Of a stretch of DNA of 64,000 nt, positions 33,491 to 42,007 are shown one piece after another. Source of the DNA: DATBDN01 sp963715995 (lineage in GTDB: Bacteria; Actinomycetota; Thermoleophilia; Solirubrobacterales; Thermoleophilaceae); contig OY970283.1 in the NCBI GenBank assembly GCA_963715995.1, forward strand, positions 1,364,001 through 1,428,000. The letters are read 5' to 3'. The translations under genes were made by a program, and so were the position numbers. Position 1 is the stretch's first letter, and each line of letters opens with the position of its first letter. Below the pieces are notes generated by a model. That model ran no database searches. It saw nothing but the letters and a program-made list of their open reading frames with translations, and had not been told where the DNA came from.

Positions 33491-35221
33491 ATGCCCACTG
33501 TCGCCGAACTGATTGTCAAGGGACTTGCCGACCTGGGAGTGAAGAACGTCTGGGGCGTCGTGGGCGACGCGCTCAACCCGGTCACCGACGCCATCCGCCG
33601 CGAGGACCGCCTCGAATGGATCGGAGTGCGCCACGAGGAGGCCGGCGCGTTCGCCGCCGGCGCACAGGCTCATCTGTCGGGCACGCTCGGCGTCTGCATG
33701 GGCACCGTCGGCCCGGGCTCGATCCATCTGCTCAACGGCCTCTACGACGCCAAGAAGTCACGCGTGCCAGTGCTCGCGATCTGCGGGCAGGTGCCGCTCG
33801 CCGAGATCGGCAGCGACTTCTTCCAGGAGGTCGACAACGACCAGCTGTTCGCCGACGTCGCGGCGTTCTCGCGCACGGTCTCGAGCCCCGAGCAGATGCC
33901 GCTGCTGTTCGAGCAGGCGGTGCAGGTGGCGTTGTCGCAGAAGACCGTCGCGGTGCTGACGCTCCCGGGTGACGTGGGCGCGATGGACGTGGCGAAGGGC
34001 ACCGCCGAGCCGCACTTCACCCAGGCAGACCCGCCGCTGATCCCGGACCCCGGCGGCCTTGCCACTGCGGCCGAGCAGATCGACGCCGCCGAGTCGGTCG
34101 CGATCCTGGCTGGGCAGGGTGCGCGCCACGCGCGCGAGGAGCTCCTGGCTCTGGCGGACCGGCTCTCCGCCCCGATGGTCCTGACGCTGAAGGCCAAGGA
34201 CGGGCTCGAGCGTGACAACCCCTACCAGCTCGGCCAGACCGGCATGATCGGGAACCCGGCCGCGCGCAAGGCGCTCGAGGCTGCGGAGCTGCTGCTGATG
34301 GTCGGGACCGACTTCCCCTACGTCGACTGGTATCCCGAGGGCAAGACCGTGGTCCAGATCGACGTGCGCGGCGAGCACATCGGCCGGCGCACGCGGGTCG
34401 AGGTGGGGGTTGTAGGGGACACGCAGCTGGCGCTGGCCGGGCTGCTCGAGCGCGTGGCGCCGAAGCCCGACCGCTCGCTGCTCGACGCTCACCGGGAGCA
34501 GTACGAGAAGTGGCGCTCCCGGCAGGTGAAGCTCGCCGACCCTGAGCACGATCGCCAGCAGGCCGGCCGCGCACGTGCAGCGCTCGACAATCCCGAGCGC
34601 CGGATCCGCCCCGAGCTGCTGGCGGCGGCGATCGACACGCACGCCGACGATGACGCGATCTTCACCTCAGACACCGGGATGTCGACCGTGTGGCTCTCGC
34701 GCTTCGTCACGATGCGCGGCACGCGCCGCCTGGTCGGCTCCTACAACCTCGGCTCGATGGCCAACGCGATGCCACAGGCGCTCGGGGCGCAGGCTCTGGA
34801 TCGCACGCGCCAGGTGATCGCCTTCTGCGGCGACGGCGGTGTGACGATGCTGCTGGGCGACCTGCTGACCGCCGTCGCGTACGAGCTGCCGGCCACCTTC
34901 GTCGTCTTCGACAACGGGCGGCTCGGCATGGTCAAGCTCGAGCAGGAGCAGGGTGGGCTGCCTGAGTTCGGAACGCAGCTGCGCAACCCGGACCTGGCCG
35001 ACGTGGCACGCGCGCTCGGACTGACCGGCATACGCGTGACCGAGCCCGAGGAGGTCGACGCTGCCGTCCAGAAGGCGCTCGGAACGCCGGGCCCAGTGCT
35101 GCTGGACGTGCTCACCAACCCCGAAGAGGTGTCGCTGCCGCCGAAGGTGACCTCGTCAGACGCCTGGGGCTTCGCCATCGCGAAGCTGAAGGAGACGCTG
35201 ACGAGCCGCGAATCGGATTGA
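33491..35221 (+). CDS. thiamine-diphosphate enzyme, pyruvate:quinone oxidoreductase (PoxB)-like
   Basis: The 576-aa protein has all three ThDP-enzyme domains: GVVGDALNPVTDAI and HEEAGAFAAGAQA with the catalytic Glu, a central domain, and a C-terminal ThDP motif GDGGVTMLLGDLLTAVAYELP (given as GDGGVTMLLGDLL and NGRLGMVKLEQEQ). It most resembles PoxB, which decarboxylates pyruvate to acetate and reduces quinone. The ATG 33491 follows GGAGGA. PoxB proteins bind membranes through a C-terminal amphipathic helix, and the ending (AKLKETLTSRESD) could form one. Other ThDP oxidases cannot be excluded. Confidence 0.84.
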   Translation: MPTVAELIVKGLADLGVKNVWGVVGDALNPVTDAIRREDRLEWIGVRHEEAGAFAAGAQAHLSGTLGVCMGTVGPGSIHLLNGLYDAKKSRVPVLAICGQVPLAEIGSDFFQEVDNDQLFADVAAFSRTVSSPEQMPLLFEQAVQVALSQKTVAVLTLPGDVGAMDVAKGTAEPHFTQADPPLIPDPGGLATAAEQIDAAESVAILAGQGARHAREELLALADRLSAPMVLTLKAKDGLERDNPYQLGQTGMIGNPAARKALEAAELLLMVGTDFPYVDWYPEGKTVVQIDVRGEHIGRRTRVEVGVVGDTQLALAGLLERVAPKPDRSLLDAHREQYEKWRSRQVKLADPEHDRQQAGRARAALDNPERRIRPELLAAAIDTHADDDAIFTSDTGMSTVWLSRFVTMRGTRRLVGSYNLGSMANAMPQALGAQALDRTRQVIAFCGDGGVTMLLGDLLTAVAYELPATFVVFDNGRLGMVKLEQEQGGLPEFGTQLRNPDLADVARALGLTGIRVTEPEEVDAAVQKALGTPGPVLLDVLTNPEEVSLPPKVTSSDAWGFAIAKLKETLTSRESD

Positions 35222-35233
35222 TCGCTCGAACTG

Positions 35234-35262
35234 TTGACGCAACGTCAGTAAGTCGTTACGCT
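35234..35262 (+). promoter_or_regulatory. promoter with overlapping inverted repeat before the P450 gene
   Basis: TTGACG (-35) and TACGCT (-10) are separated by exactly 17 bp. Inside lies TGACG-CAA-CGTCA (35235-35247), an inverted repeat suited to a TetR-like repressor. The -10 ends 8 bp before the ATG at 35271, so the transcript may be leaderless; no ribosome-binding site is seen. Confidence 0.45.
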
Positions 35263-35270
35263 CCCGGTCC

Positions 35271-36527
35271 ATGAGCGTGACCACCCAGACAGCCGGTCTG
35301 GCTGATCTCGATGTCGGCAACCTCGATCTCTGGGCCGAGGGGCCGCCTCACGAGGTGTTCGAGACGCTGCGCCGCGACGCGCCGCTCCACTGGAGCGAGC
35401 TCAACGAGTTCGACCACGAGCGCGGCTTCTGGTCGGTGGTGCGCTTCGACGACATCGCCTCGGTCGGCAAGGACTGGGAGACGTTCTCCTCGAAACGCAG
35501 CATCATCCTGATCGACAAGCTGCAGGAGGATCCGGAGCTGCCGGATCCGATGGACATCGCGCAGCACATGATGATCACGCAGGATCCGCCGCGGCACGAC
35601 CGCATGAAGGCGCTGGTCCAGCGCGCGTTCACGCCCAAGCGCGCGCTCGAGCACACCGAGCGCATGCGCGAGATCATCAATCTCGTCTACGACCGCGCGC
35701 TCGAGCAGCACGCCGACGGGCGCATCGACCTGGTGCAGGACGTCGGCTGGTATGTGCCGTCGATGGTCATCGGCGACATGCTCGGCGCGCCGCGTGAGGA
35801 CGCCGCGAAGCTGGTCGAGTGGACCAACACGACGACGGCGTTCCAGGATCCGCGCCTGGTGCCGGACCTCGGCATGGTGATGGAGGCGCTCGAGGAATTC
35901 ATCCCTTACGTCGACCAGCTCGTCGCCGACAGGGAGAAGAATCCGACCGGCGATCTGACCAGTGCGCTGATCGCAGCCGAGATCGACGGCGAGCGCATGC
36001 CGCACGAAGAGATCCTCATGTTCTTCTTCCTGCTGATGGTCGCCGGCAACGACTCCACGCGCTCGGTCTTCACCTCGGGCATGAAGAGCCTGATGGAGGA
36101 TCCCGAGCAGATGGAGCTCGTGCGCTCCGGCGCCGTCCCGCTCGAGCAGGTGGTGGAGGAGATGGTTCGCTACTACCCGCCGTTCGCGTACATGCGCCGC
36201 ACGGCCACCCGCGACGTCGAGCTGCACGGCCAGACGGTCAAGGCCGGCGACAAGCTCGCGCTCTGGTACGTCTCGGGCAACCGCGACGAGTCGGTCTTCG
36301 ACGACCCGCACCGCTTCGATGTGCGCCGCGACCCGAACCCGCACCAGGCGTTCGGCGGCGGCGGTCGCCACTTCTGCCTCGGGGCGGGCCTGGCCAGGCT
36401 CGAGCTGAAGCTCTGGCTCGAGGAGACGCTGCGCCGCTTCCCGGAGATCGCGCGGGACGGGGAGACCGAGCGTGTCAGCTCGACCTTCCTCAACCAGTGG
36501 GCGCGGATCCCTGTCCGCCTGAGCTGA
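35271..36527 (+). CDS. cytochrome P450
   Basis: The 418-aa bacterial P450 has I-helix AGNDSTRS near residue 258, an EEMVRYYPPFAYMRR K-helix (E-x-x-R), and the heme loop FGGGGRHFCLGAGLARLEL with the cysteine ligand near 369. It resembles the CYP107/CYP125-type actinobacterial enzymes that hydroxylate steroids or polyketides. No redox partner is adjacent. It is followed closely by a convergent HD-GYP gene. Confidence 0.9.
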   Translation: MSVTTQTAGLADLDVGNLDLWAEGPPHEVFETLRRDAPLHWSELNEFDHERGFWSVVRFDDIASVGKDWETFSSKRSIILIDKLQEDPELPDPMDIAQHMMITQDPPRHDRMKALVQRAFTPKRALEHTERMREIINLVYDRALEQHADGRIDLVQDVGWYVPSMVIGDMLGAPREDAAKLVEWTNTTTAFQDPRLVPDLGMVMEALEEFIPYVDQLVADREKNPTGDLTSALIAAEIDGERMPHEEILMFFFLLMVAGNDSTRSVFTSGMKSLMEDPEQMELVRSGAVPLEQVVEEMVRYYPPFAYMRRTATRDVELHGQTVKAGDKLALWYVSGNRDESVFDDPHRFDVRRDPNPHQAFGGGGRHFCLGAGLARLELKLWLEETLRRFPEIARDGETERVSSTFLNQWARIPVRLS

Positions 36528-36543
36528 CCCGTCGCGCGCGGGT

Positions 36544-37614
36544 TCAGCCCCGCGAACCGTCTCCGATCGGCGCCAACAGCTCCTCGTGGCGCAGCGTGTC
36601 GAAGACCGCTACGAGCTGCGGGTCGAGGTGCGAGCCGCTCATCACGTGCAGCTCCTCGAGGGCTTCTTCGAGCGGCCACGCGTGCTTGTAGGGACGCTCG
36701 TGGGTGAGGGTGTCGAAGACGTCGGCGAGGCCGACGATGCGTGCGACGAGCGGCGTCCTTTCGCTCTCGACCCCGGCGGGGTAGCCGGTTCCGTCCCAGC
36801 GCTCGTGGTGGTTGAGCGCGATGACCTCGGCGAGCTGGAGCACGCGCGAGTGCGAGCCGGCCAGGATCTGCGCGCCTATGAGCGTGTGGCGCTTCATCTC
36901 CGCGAACTCCTCGGTGGTGAGCTTCGCCGGCTTCAGGAGAATCGAGTCTGAGATGCCGATCTTGCCGAGGTCGTGCAGCGGGGCGGCACGGCGGATCAGC
37001 TCGATCTCGGCGGTGGGGCGGCCGAGCTCGGCCGCGATCCGCGCCGCGGTCCGGCCGACCCGCCGCGCATGCTGCTGGGTGGCGTCGTCGCGGTACTCGG
37101 CGGCGAGCGCGAGCCGGTCGAGCGTCTCGAAGCGGGCTCGCTCGACCTCGCGCGTGCGCTCCACCACCCGCTTCTCGAGCACGTCGTTGTGCGTGCGCAG
37201 CTCGAGGTTGAGCCGGCGAATCTCCAGCAGGTTGGCCACCCGCAGGCGCGCCTCGGTGGCGTCGAACGGCTTGGTGAGGAACTCGGTTGCGCCGAGCGCG
37301 AGCGCCCGCTCGCGGGTCGGGCGGGTCTGGTCGGCGGTCAGGACGACGATCGGCACCAGTGTGCGCCCGCGGCGCCACGGCTGAAGCTGCTCGAGCAGGT
37401 CGAAGCCGTCAGGGCCCGGCATGTGCAGGTCCATCAGGATCAGGTCAGGCTCCGCCTCCCGGCACAGGCCGATGACCTCGTCCGACTTGGTGGTGCTGAC
37501 CACGCATTCGTAGCCCCAGAGGTCGAGCATGCGCTCGAGCAGGCGGACATTGGCCGGCTCGTCGTCGACCACCAGGATGCGGGCGGCGAGCGAGCCGCCG
37601 ATGAGCATGTCCAT
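36544..37614 (-). CDS. response regulator with HD-GYP phosphodiesterase domain
   Basis: The 356-aa protein has an N-terminal receiver domain (ILVVDDEPANVRLLERML, DLILMDLHMPGPDG with the phosphoacceptor Asp, LTADQTRP, TKPFD). A coiled linker and an HD-GYP domain follow (HDLGKIGI near residue 220, HHERWDGTGYP near 275). It would degrade c-di-GMP when phosphorylated. Its ATG immediately adjoins the stop of the hybrid kinase gene, so the two form a signalling pair. The nearby GGDEF protein at 29246 is a possible counterpart. Confidence 0.9.
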   Translation of the reverse strand: MDMLIGGSLAARILVVDDEPANVRLLERMLDLWGYECVVSTTKSDEVIGLCREAEPDLILMDLHMPGPDGFDLLEQLQPWRRGRTLVPIVVLTADQTRPTRERALALGATEFLTKPFDATEARLRVANLLEIRRLNLELRTHNDVLEKRVVERTREVERARFETLDRLALAAEYRDDATQQHARRVGRTAARIAAELGRPTAEIELIRRAAPLHDLGKIGISDSILLKPAKLTTEEFAEMKRHTLIGAQILAGSHSRVLQLAEVIALNHHERWDGTGYPAGVESERTPLVARIVGLADVFDTLTHERPYKHAWPLEEALEELHVMSGSHLDPQLVAVFDTLRHEELLAPIGDGSRG

Positions 37615-39354
37615 CTAGCCCGCGCCCTTGGCGGAAAGCGTCTCGTGGACGATCGCGCGGAACTTCTCGACGTTCAATGGCTTCGTCAGGTACGCGCGGG
37701 CGCCGGCGGCGAGCAGCCTGGTGACCTGGCCATCGGTGGCGTCGGCGCTCAGCACGACGATGGGCAGATCGGCGGTGAGGGGGTCGTCCTGGAGCCGGCG
37801 CAGCACGTCGCGGCCGCTCAGGTCCGGCAGGTGGAGGTCGAGCAGAACGAGGTCGGGCACGTGCTGGCGGGCGAGCTCGATCCCGAGCGTGCCCTGCATT
37901 GCGGAGATCAGCTCGACCTGCTCCTCGTGCCTCAGGATGCGCTCGATCAGGCGCACGTTGGCGACATTGTCCTCGATCAGCAGCACCTTGCCGGCGGGCA
38001 TCTGGGTGCGCCCACCGGCCGCCTCGGCCCCCTGGAACTCGGCCAGCGGGCCGACGACGCCCTGAAGCTCGACCGTGAAGACGGAGCCCTCGCCGACCAC
38101 GCTCTCGACCTCGAGCGTGCCGCCCATCGTCTCGGCGAGCCCGCGCGCGAGCGCCAGCCCGAGGCCGGTGCCCTCGATCGGGCTGCGCTCGGCGCCGATG
38201 CGGTCGAACGGGTCGAACACCCGCTCGAGCATGCCGGGCGCGATGCCGCGCCCGTCGTCGCTGACCGCGATCGTGAGCCGATCGTGCGCGGCCCGGCCGA
38301 CCTCGACGACTACCTCGCCGCCGGGGTCGTTGTACTTGATGGCGTTCGAGAGCAGGTTGAGCAGGACCTGCTTCAGGCGCTGGCGGTCGGCAAGGACGAA
38401 GTGCTCGCCCAGATTGCTCGCCTCCTCTCGTAGCGCGACCGAGCGGCTTTCAGCCAGGGGGCGCACGAGCGACAGCGCCTCCCCGACGGCGTCGCTGATC
38501 ATCACGGCCTCGAGGGAGATGCCGAGCTGTCCCGCCTCGATGCGCGAGATGTCGAGGATCTCGTTGATGAGGTCGAGCAGGTGCCAGCCGCCGCGAAGGA
38601 TGTCGCGCACGCTGCTCTCGTTCTCCGCGCCCAGGTCTTCGAGCTCGAGCAGCTGAGCGAAGCCGAGGATCGCGTTCAGCGGCGTGCGCAGCTCGTGGCT
38701 CATGCGCGAGAGGAAGTCGTTCTTGGCCTCACCGGCCGCGCGCAGCTCGGCATTCGCGCGCTGTAGGTCGGCCGAGCGCCGGAGGATCTCGGACTCCATC
38801 CTCGTCGTGCGCTCGCGCAACTCGGCCTCCGACGCTACGAGCTCGCTGCCAGCCTCCTGGAGGTGCACGAACTCGGTCACGTCCTCGACCGAGTGGAGGA
38901 TGAACATCAGTTGCCCGCGCTCGTCGAGCACGGGCGAGTTGAGCGGGCTCCAGTAGCGGACCTCGAAGGCGCCGCCCTCCTCGGCCAGCCGGCGGATGTC
39001 GTACTTCTGCACCGCCATCGCATCGGCTACGCGCTGGTCGCGCACCCGCGTGAGCGACGCGCGCAGGTTGTGCTCGCCGGTGGCGCCTTCGTCGTCGGGG
39101 TTGTCCGGGAAGACCTCGAAGACGCCGCGCCCGATGATCGCGCGCGTGGTCATCGTCGCCTTCAGGTAGGCGTCGGAGACTGCGACTATCCGCAGGTCCG
39201 GATCGAGGACGAGGTAGAGCGCGGGCCCAGACTCGAAGAGATGGCGAAAGTCGACCTCAGGCTGGGTCTGGTTGGTCGGTGAGTCTGGCTGGAGGTCGTG
39301 CATGAGCCGCTCGGGAGTCCGTTCCCGCCGCCTGGAGGGAGTGTCCATTTCCAC
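37615..39354 (-). CDS. PAS-containing hybrid histidine kinase
   Basis: The 579-aa protein has a PAS-like domain near the N-terminus (LVLDPDLRIVAVSDAYLKAT), a long coiled coil (residues 170-215), a HisKA domain with FLSRMSHELRTPLNAIL (His near 228), an HATPase domain (NLLSNAIKYNDPGG, SDDGRGIAPGM, GTGLGLALARG), and a C-terminal receiver (LLIEDNVANVRLIERIL, DLVLLDLHLPD). No membrane helix is predicted, so it senses a cytoplasmic signal. It directly precedes the HD-GYP regulator. The start overlaps the upstream ArsR-like gene by about 98 bp. Confidence 0.88.
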   Translation of the reverse strand: MEMDTPSRRRERTPERLMHDLQPDSPTNQTQPEVDFRHLFESGPALYLVLDPDLRIVAVSDAYLKATMTTRAIIGRGVFEVFPDNPDDEGATGEHNLRASLTRVRDQRVADAMAVQKYDIRRLAEEGGAFEVRYWSPLNSPVLDERGQLMFILHSVEDVTEFVHLQEAGSELVASEAELRERTTRMESEILRRSADLQRANAELRAAGEAKNDFLSRMSHELRTPLNAILGFAQLLELEDLGAENESSVRDILRGGWHLLDLINEILDISRIEAGQLGISLEAVMISDAVGEALSLVRPLAESRSVALREEASNLGEHFVLADRQRLKQVLLNLLSNAIKYNDPGGEVVVEVGRAAHDRLTIAVSDDGRGIAPGMLERVFDPFDRIGAERSPIEGTGLGLALARGLAETMGGTLEVESVVGEGSVFTVELQGVVGPLAEFQGAEAAGGRTQMPAGKVLLIEDNVANVRLIERILRHEEQVELISAMQGTLGIELARQHVPDLVLLDLHLPDLSGRDVLRRLQDDPLTADLPIVVLSADATDGQVTRLLAAGARAYLTKPLNVEKFRAIVHETLSAKGAG

Positions 39355-39673
39355 AATACTCAGAATCCCCTAAGCAGTGGGATTCAGAGGCGGATTCGAG
39401 TGGCTCGACGCTGACGTTGATCCGTGCGGTGGCGCGGTAGAGGTGCTCGAGCGCGCCGCGACGGGGGATCGTCCCGAGCAGCTCGATGAAGCCGAGCCCG
39501 GCTAAGACCCGGACGTGATAGCTGACGGTGCCGAGCGGGGCGTCGAGGTCGCCTGCGAGCTCGCTCGGGCTCGCCGGCGCCGCCGCCAGCGCGCGCAGGA
39601 GCTCAGCGCGCAATGGGTGGGCGAGGGCTCGTGCGGCTTGGAGACTCGCCTGCTCTTCGGTGGTCGATGTCAA
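39257..39673 (-). CDS. ArsR-like winged-helix regulator
   Basis: The protein is about 138 aa and begins LTSTTEEQASLQAARALAHPLRAELLRAL. It contains a winged-helix DNA-binding domain (SPSELAGDLDAPLGTVSYHVRVLAGLGFIELLG, given as SPSELAGDLDAPLG and TVSYHVRVLAGLGF). TTG 39673 is preceded by GAGGAAG and was chosen over longer upstream extensions. It closely resembles the N-terminal half of the protein at 41127. The 3' end overlaps the start of the hybrid kinase gene, suggesting coupled expression. Confidence 0.72.
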   Translation of the reverse strand: MTSTTEEQASLQAARALAHPLRAELLRALAAAPASPSELAGDLDAPLGTVSYHVRVLAGLGFIELLGTIPRRGALEHLYRATARINVSVEPLESASESHCLGDSEYCGNGHSLQAAGTDSRAAHARPPARLTDQPDPA

Positions 39674-39764
39674 GTCAGGGGCTTCCTCTCGTGGATGGTG
39701 CTGGCGACGGCGCACGGCCTGTCCGCGCGCCGTCCCCGGCGAGTGAGTTCTTACGGGAGCAGGA

Positions 39765-40577
39765 TCACTCGGGCACCCCCTTCCGGCGCTCGGCGCGAGG
39801 GCGCGCGACGTACAGGATCTTCGGGTGGCGCTGCTCGTCGGCATCGGCCTCCAGCCGGCAGCCGGGCATCTGGCCGCGGCAGTCGACGAGCTCGAGCCCG
39901 CTGCGCTCGAGCAGCCGGGCCACGCGTTCGATCGAGTGGTGGCACTGGACGTGGTGGCTCATCTCGCGCACCCACGAACCCGCTTCACGAGCGAAGATGT
40001 CGATAGTCGCCCGCGCCAGCCCGTCGTCTGAGGTGCCCTCACCGCGCCAGGCGAAGAAGAGGTCGCCCTCGTCGCGCACGAACTGGCCGCTGAACGCGCT
40101 CTCGTAGGCGCAGCGCGAGTTGCAGTCGAAGACCAGCAACCCGTCTTCGGCCAGGCAGCCGGCCATCCGGCGCAGCGCAGCGGCGAGCTCGGCCTCGCCG
40201 AGCAGGTAGTTGACCGCGTCGTCCAGACAGGTGATCAGGTCGAAGCGGCCAAGCGGCGGCAGCTCCCGCATGTCTGCCACGAACAGCTCGACTCCGCGGG
40301 CCGCGAACTTCTCGGCCGCGGCGGCCACCATGGCCGGCGAGATGTCGCAGGCCGTGACCTCGTAGCCACGTGCGAGCAGCGGTTCGAAGCTCTTGCCGGT
40401 GCCGCAGGCGACGTCGAGAACGCGTGTGCCGCGCAGCCCGTGCTCGCGTGCGAGCTGCTCGATCGCGCCGAGCCAGGTCTCGTAGTCGTAGGCGGATGTG
40501 AACGCGTCGTAGTAGGGGGCGAGCGCCTCGTAGCCGGAAACGGCCGGGTCGCTCGCCGGGGGTGCGATGACAGCCAT
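39765..40577 (-). CDS. SAM-dependent methyltransferase (class I)
   Basis: The 270-aa protein has a motif I of VLDVACGTGKSFEPLLARGY near residue 52, CDISPAMVAAAAEKF and VADMRELPPLGRFDLITCLDDA. These match class I methyltransferases of the UbiE/TehB-like type. ATG 40577 gives the normal N-terminus; the longer upstream frame is antisense to the sigma and ArsR genes. The substrate is unknown. It is divergent from the ECF sigma factor gene with 59 bp between start codons. Confidence 0.84.
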   Translation of the reverse strand: MAVIAPPASDPAVSGYEALAPYYDAFTSAYDYETWLGAIEQLAREHGLRGTRVLDVACGTGKSFEPLLARGYEVTACDISPAMVAAAAEKFAARGVELFVADMRELPPLGRFDLITCLDDAVNYLLGEAELAAALRRMAGCLAEDGLLVFDCNSRCAYESAFSGQFVRDEGDLFFAWRGEGTSDDGLARATIDIFAREAGSWVREMSHHVQCHHSIERVARLLERSGLELVDCRGQMPGCRLEADADEQRHPKILYVARPRAERRKGVPE

Positions 40578-40636
40578 ACCGATGTAGACCCACGAACTAC
40601 TCAACTTTGTTTCACTAGTTGAGAAGGTCGCCGACG

Positions 40637-41143
40637 ATGGAGCGAACGCGCACCCGCACGGATCCCTGGAACTGGGATGCCGCACGCGCTGTCTGCCTGC
40701 GCGAGACGAGCCGCCTGCTGCGTGATCGCTGTGAGGCGGAGGACGCCGCGCAGGAGGCGGTGCTGCGCGCCTGGCGCGCGCTCGAGCGCTCCAGCACGGT
40801 GGACTCACCGAACGCGTGGCTGCGGACGATCGCCGGCAACGAGGCGCGCCGGGTCTGGAGCCGCGAAGGCCCCGCCCGGACCGGGGCGGCGCTGCTGGAG
40901 GGCGACGGCTCGGCGTCCGAGGCGGCGGACGTCGACGAGTCGCTGGGCGGGCTGATGTGCGAGCAGCTGCTGGCGGCACTGCCGCGCTGCGACCGCGACC
41001 TTGTGCGCCTGCGCTTCGTGGACGACCTCGGCTACGCGGAGATCGCCGCCGCGGCCGGAGTGCCCGAGGCGACAGCCAAGACACGTATTCACCGAAGTCT
41101 CGCCAGGTTGCGTACCCTTTTGAGTAATGAAGCCCTGGGCTGA
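40637..41143 (+). CDS. ECF-type RNA polymerase sigma factor
   Basis: The 168-aa protein has a sigma region 2 (EAEDAAQEAVLRAWRAL, residues 36-52, with NAWLRTIAGNEARRVW) and region 4 (LPRCDRDLVRLRFVDDLGYAEIAAAAGV, given as LPRCDRDLVRLRFVDDLGY, then EATAKTRIHRSLARLR). It lacks an adjacent anti-sigma factor. The 3' end overlaps the ArsR-like gene at 41127 by 17 bp, so the two are co-translated. ATG 40637 was chosen over TTG 40619. Confidence 0.86.
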   Translation: MERTRTRTDPWNWDAARAVCLRETSRLLRDRCEAEDAAQEAVLRAWRALERSSTVDSPNAWLRTIAGNEARRVWSREGPARTGAALLEGDGSASEAADVDESLGGLMCEQLLAALPRCDRDLVRLRFVDDLGYAEIAAAAGVPEATAKTRIHRSLARLRTLLSNEALG

Positions 41144-41774
41144 CGTGACGGACCCTCGGGTCGTCAAGGCGCTTGCGCACCCGCTGCGGGTACGGATCCT
41201 GTCGATGCTCGACGAAAGCGTGCTCAGCCCGAGCGAGATCTCGGAGCAGATCGACGTCCCGATCGGCAACGTCAGCTACCACATCCGCCAGCTCGTGGAT
41301 CTCGGGATGATCAAGCTCGTGCGGGAGACCCCGCGGCGCGGCGCGGTCGAGCACCACTACAGCGCCGAGGCGCGTCCGATGATCACCGACGAGGCGTGGA
41401 GCAAGGCTCCGGAGATCGTGCGCCAGGCGATGGTCGGCGCCGCGCTCGAGGAATCCGCGCAGGCTGTGAACGCGGCAGCGCTCAGCGGCGGCTTCAGTGC
41501 GGACGGCGCTCACCTGAGCCGGATCCCGAGCCCGGTCGACGCGCGTGGCTGGAAAGAGATGTCGAAGGAGCTCGCGAAGACGATGGAGCGGCTTCAGCGG
41601 ATCGCCGAGGCCAGCCAGGCGCGGCTGAAGGCGTCCGATCACGATGGTGAGCAGCACGCGACCGCCGTGATGATGCTGTTCCAGGACATGCCGGTGGCAG
41701 CCGAGAACGGCGGCGCGCGGCGCAAGAAGGCCAGGCGCGCGCCGATGCGCACCTCGTCCCGCGCGCGGGCCTAG
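41127..41774 (+). CDS. ArsR-like winged-helix regulator
   Basis: The 215-aa protein starts with a winged helix (VKALAHPLRVRILSML, SPSEISEQIDVPIGNVSYHI, residues about 12-55) resembling that of the gene at 39673. A longer C-terminal domain follows (TDEAWSKAPEIVRQ, MSKELAKTMERLQRIAE), then a basic tail KKARRAPMRTSSRARA. The overlap with the sigma factor gene makes an operon likely, perhaps a regulator of the same stress response. The ligand is unknown. Confidence 0.82.
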   Translation: MKPWADVTDPRVVKALAHPLRVRILSMLDESVLSPSEISEQIDVPIGNVSYHIRQLVDLGMIKLVRETPRRGAVEHHYSAEARPMITDEAWSKAPEIVRQAMVGAALEESAQAVNAAALSGGFSADGAHLSRIPSPVDARGWKEMSKELAKTMERLQRIAEASQARLKASDHDGEQHATAVMMLFQDMPVAAENGGARRKKARRAPMRTSSRARA

Positions 41775-41781
41775 GTCTGTC

Positions 41782-41928
41782 TCAGACCGACAGGCGCGGG
41801 CTCGCGCAGCGCTCGTCGTAGCAAGGCGCAGGCCGGCCCTGGGGGCCGCGGTGGAAGTGCACCTCGTGCGCAGCGTCAGCGGGGTTGCGGAACAGCCTGT
41901 TGGTGGCGTTTTTGAGAGTTTGTAACAC
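41782..41928 (-). CDS. possible small protein (48 aa)
   Basis: A GTG at 41928 begins VLQTLKNATNRLFRNP, then HEVHFHRGPQGRPAPCYDERCASPRLSV (written here as HEVHFHRGPQGRPAP and CYDERCASPRLSV). The His- and Cys-containing C-terminus reads like a real small protein. The start codon lies within the 41919-41939 palindrome, which is unusual and weakens the call. Convergent with the ArsR-like gene by 7 bp. Confidence 0.4.
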   Translation of the reverse strand: MLQTLKNATNRLFRNPADAAHEVHFHRGPQGRPAPCYDERCASPRLSV

Positions 41929-41939
41929 TGTGTTACAAA
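41919..41939. promoter_or_regulatory. 21-bp perfect palindrome, likely operator
   Basis: The arms TTTGTAACAC and GTGTTACAAA surround a central T with no mismatch. It lies between the ArsR-like gene (ending 41774) and the kinase gene (about 42008), about 70 bp upstream of the latter. Perfect palindromes of this length are typical of TetR or GntR operators. It also overlaps the start of a possible antisense small gene. Confidence 0.65.
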
Positions 41940-41960
41940 GTAGCAGCAGCCCTTTCAGCG

Positions 41961-41980
41961 CCACCCCCCATCCGGGTGGG
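41961..41980. promoter_or_regulatory. CCACCC ... GGGTGG inverted repeat upstream of the kinase
   Basis: CCACCC (41961-41966) and GGGTGG (41974-41979) lie 7 bp apart, 28 bp before the kinase start. Similar elements occur at 43815-43834 (before fabD) and at 51972-51985 (before small five-Cys gene B), so it may be a binding site of the neighbouring NarL-type regulator. Confidence 0.4.
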
Positions 41981-42007
41981 TGACCGCATGGCGCCCGTGT
42001 TGCTTCT

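Noticed and set aside
40578..41657. N-terminal extension of the methyltransferase frame on the minus strand
   Set aside because: It lies antisense to the sigma factor and ArsR-like genes; the methyltransferase fold begins at ATG 40577.
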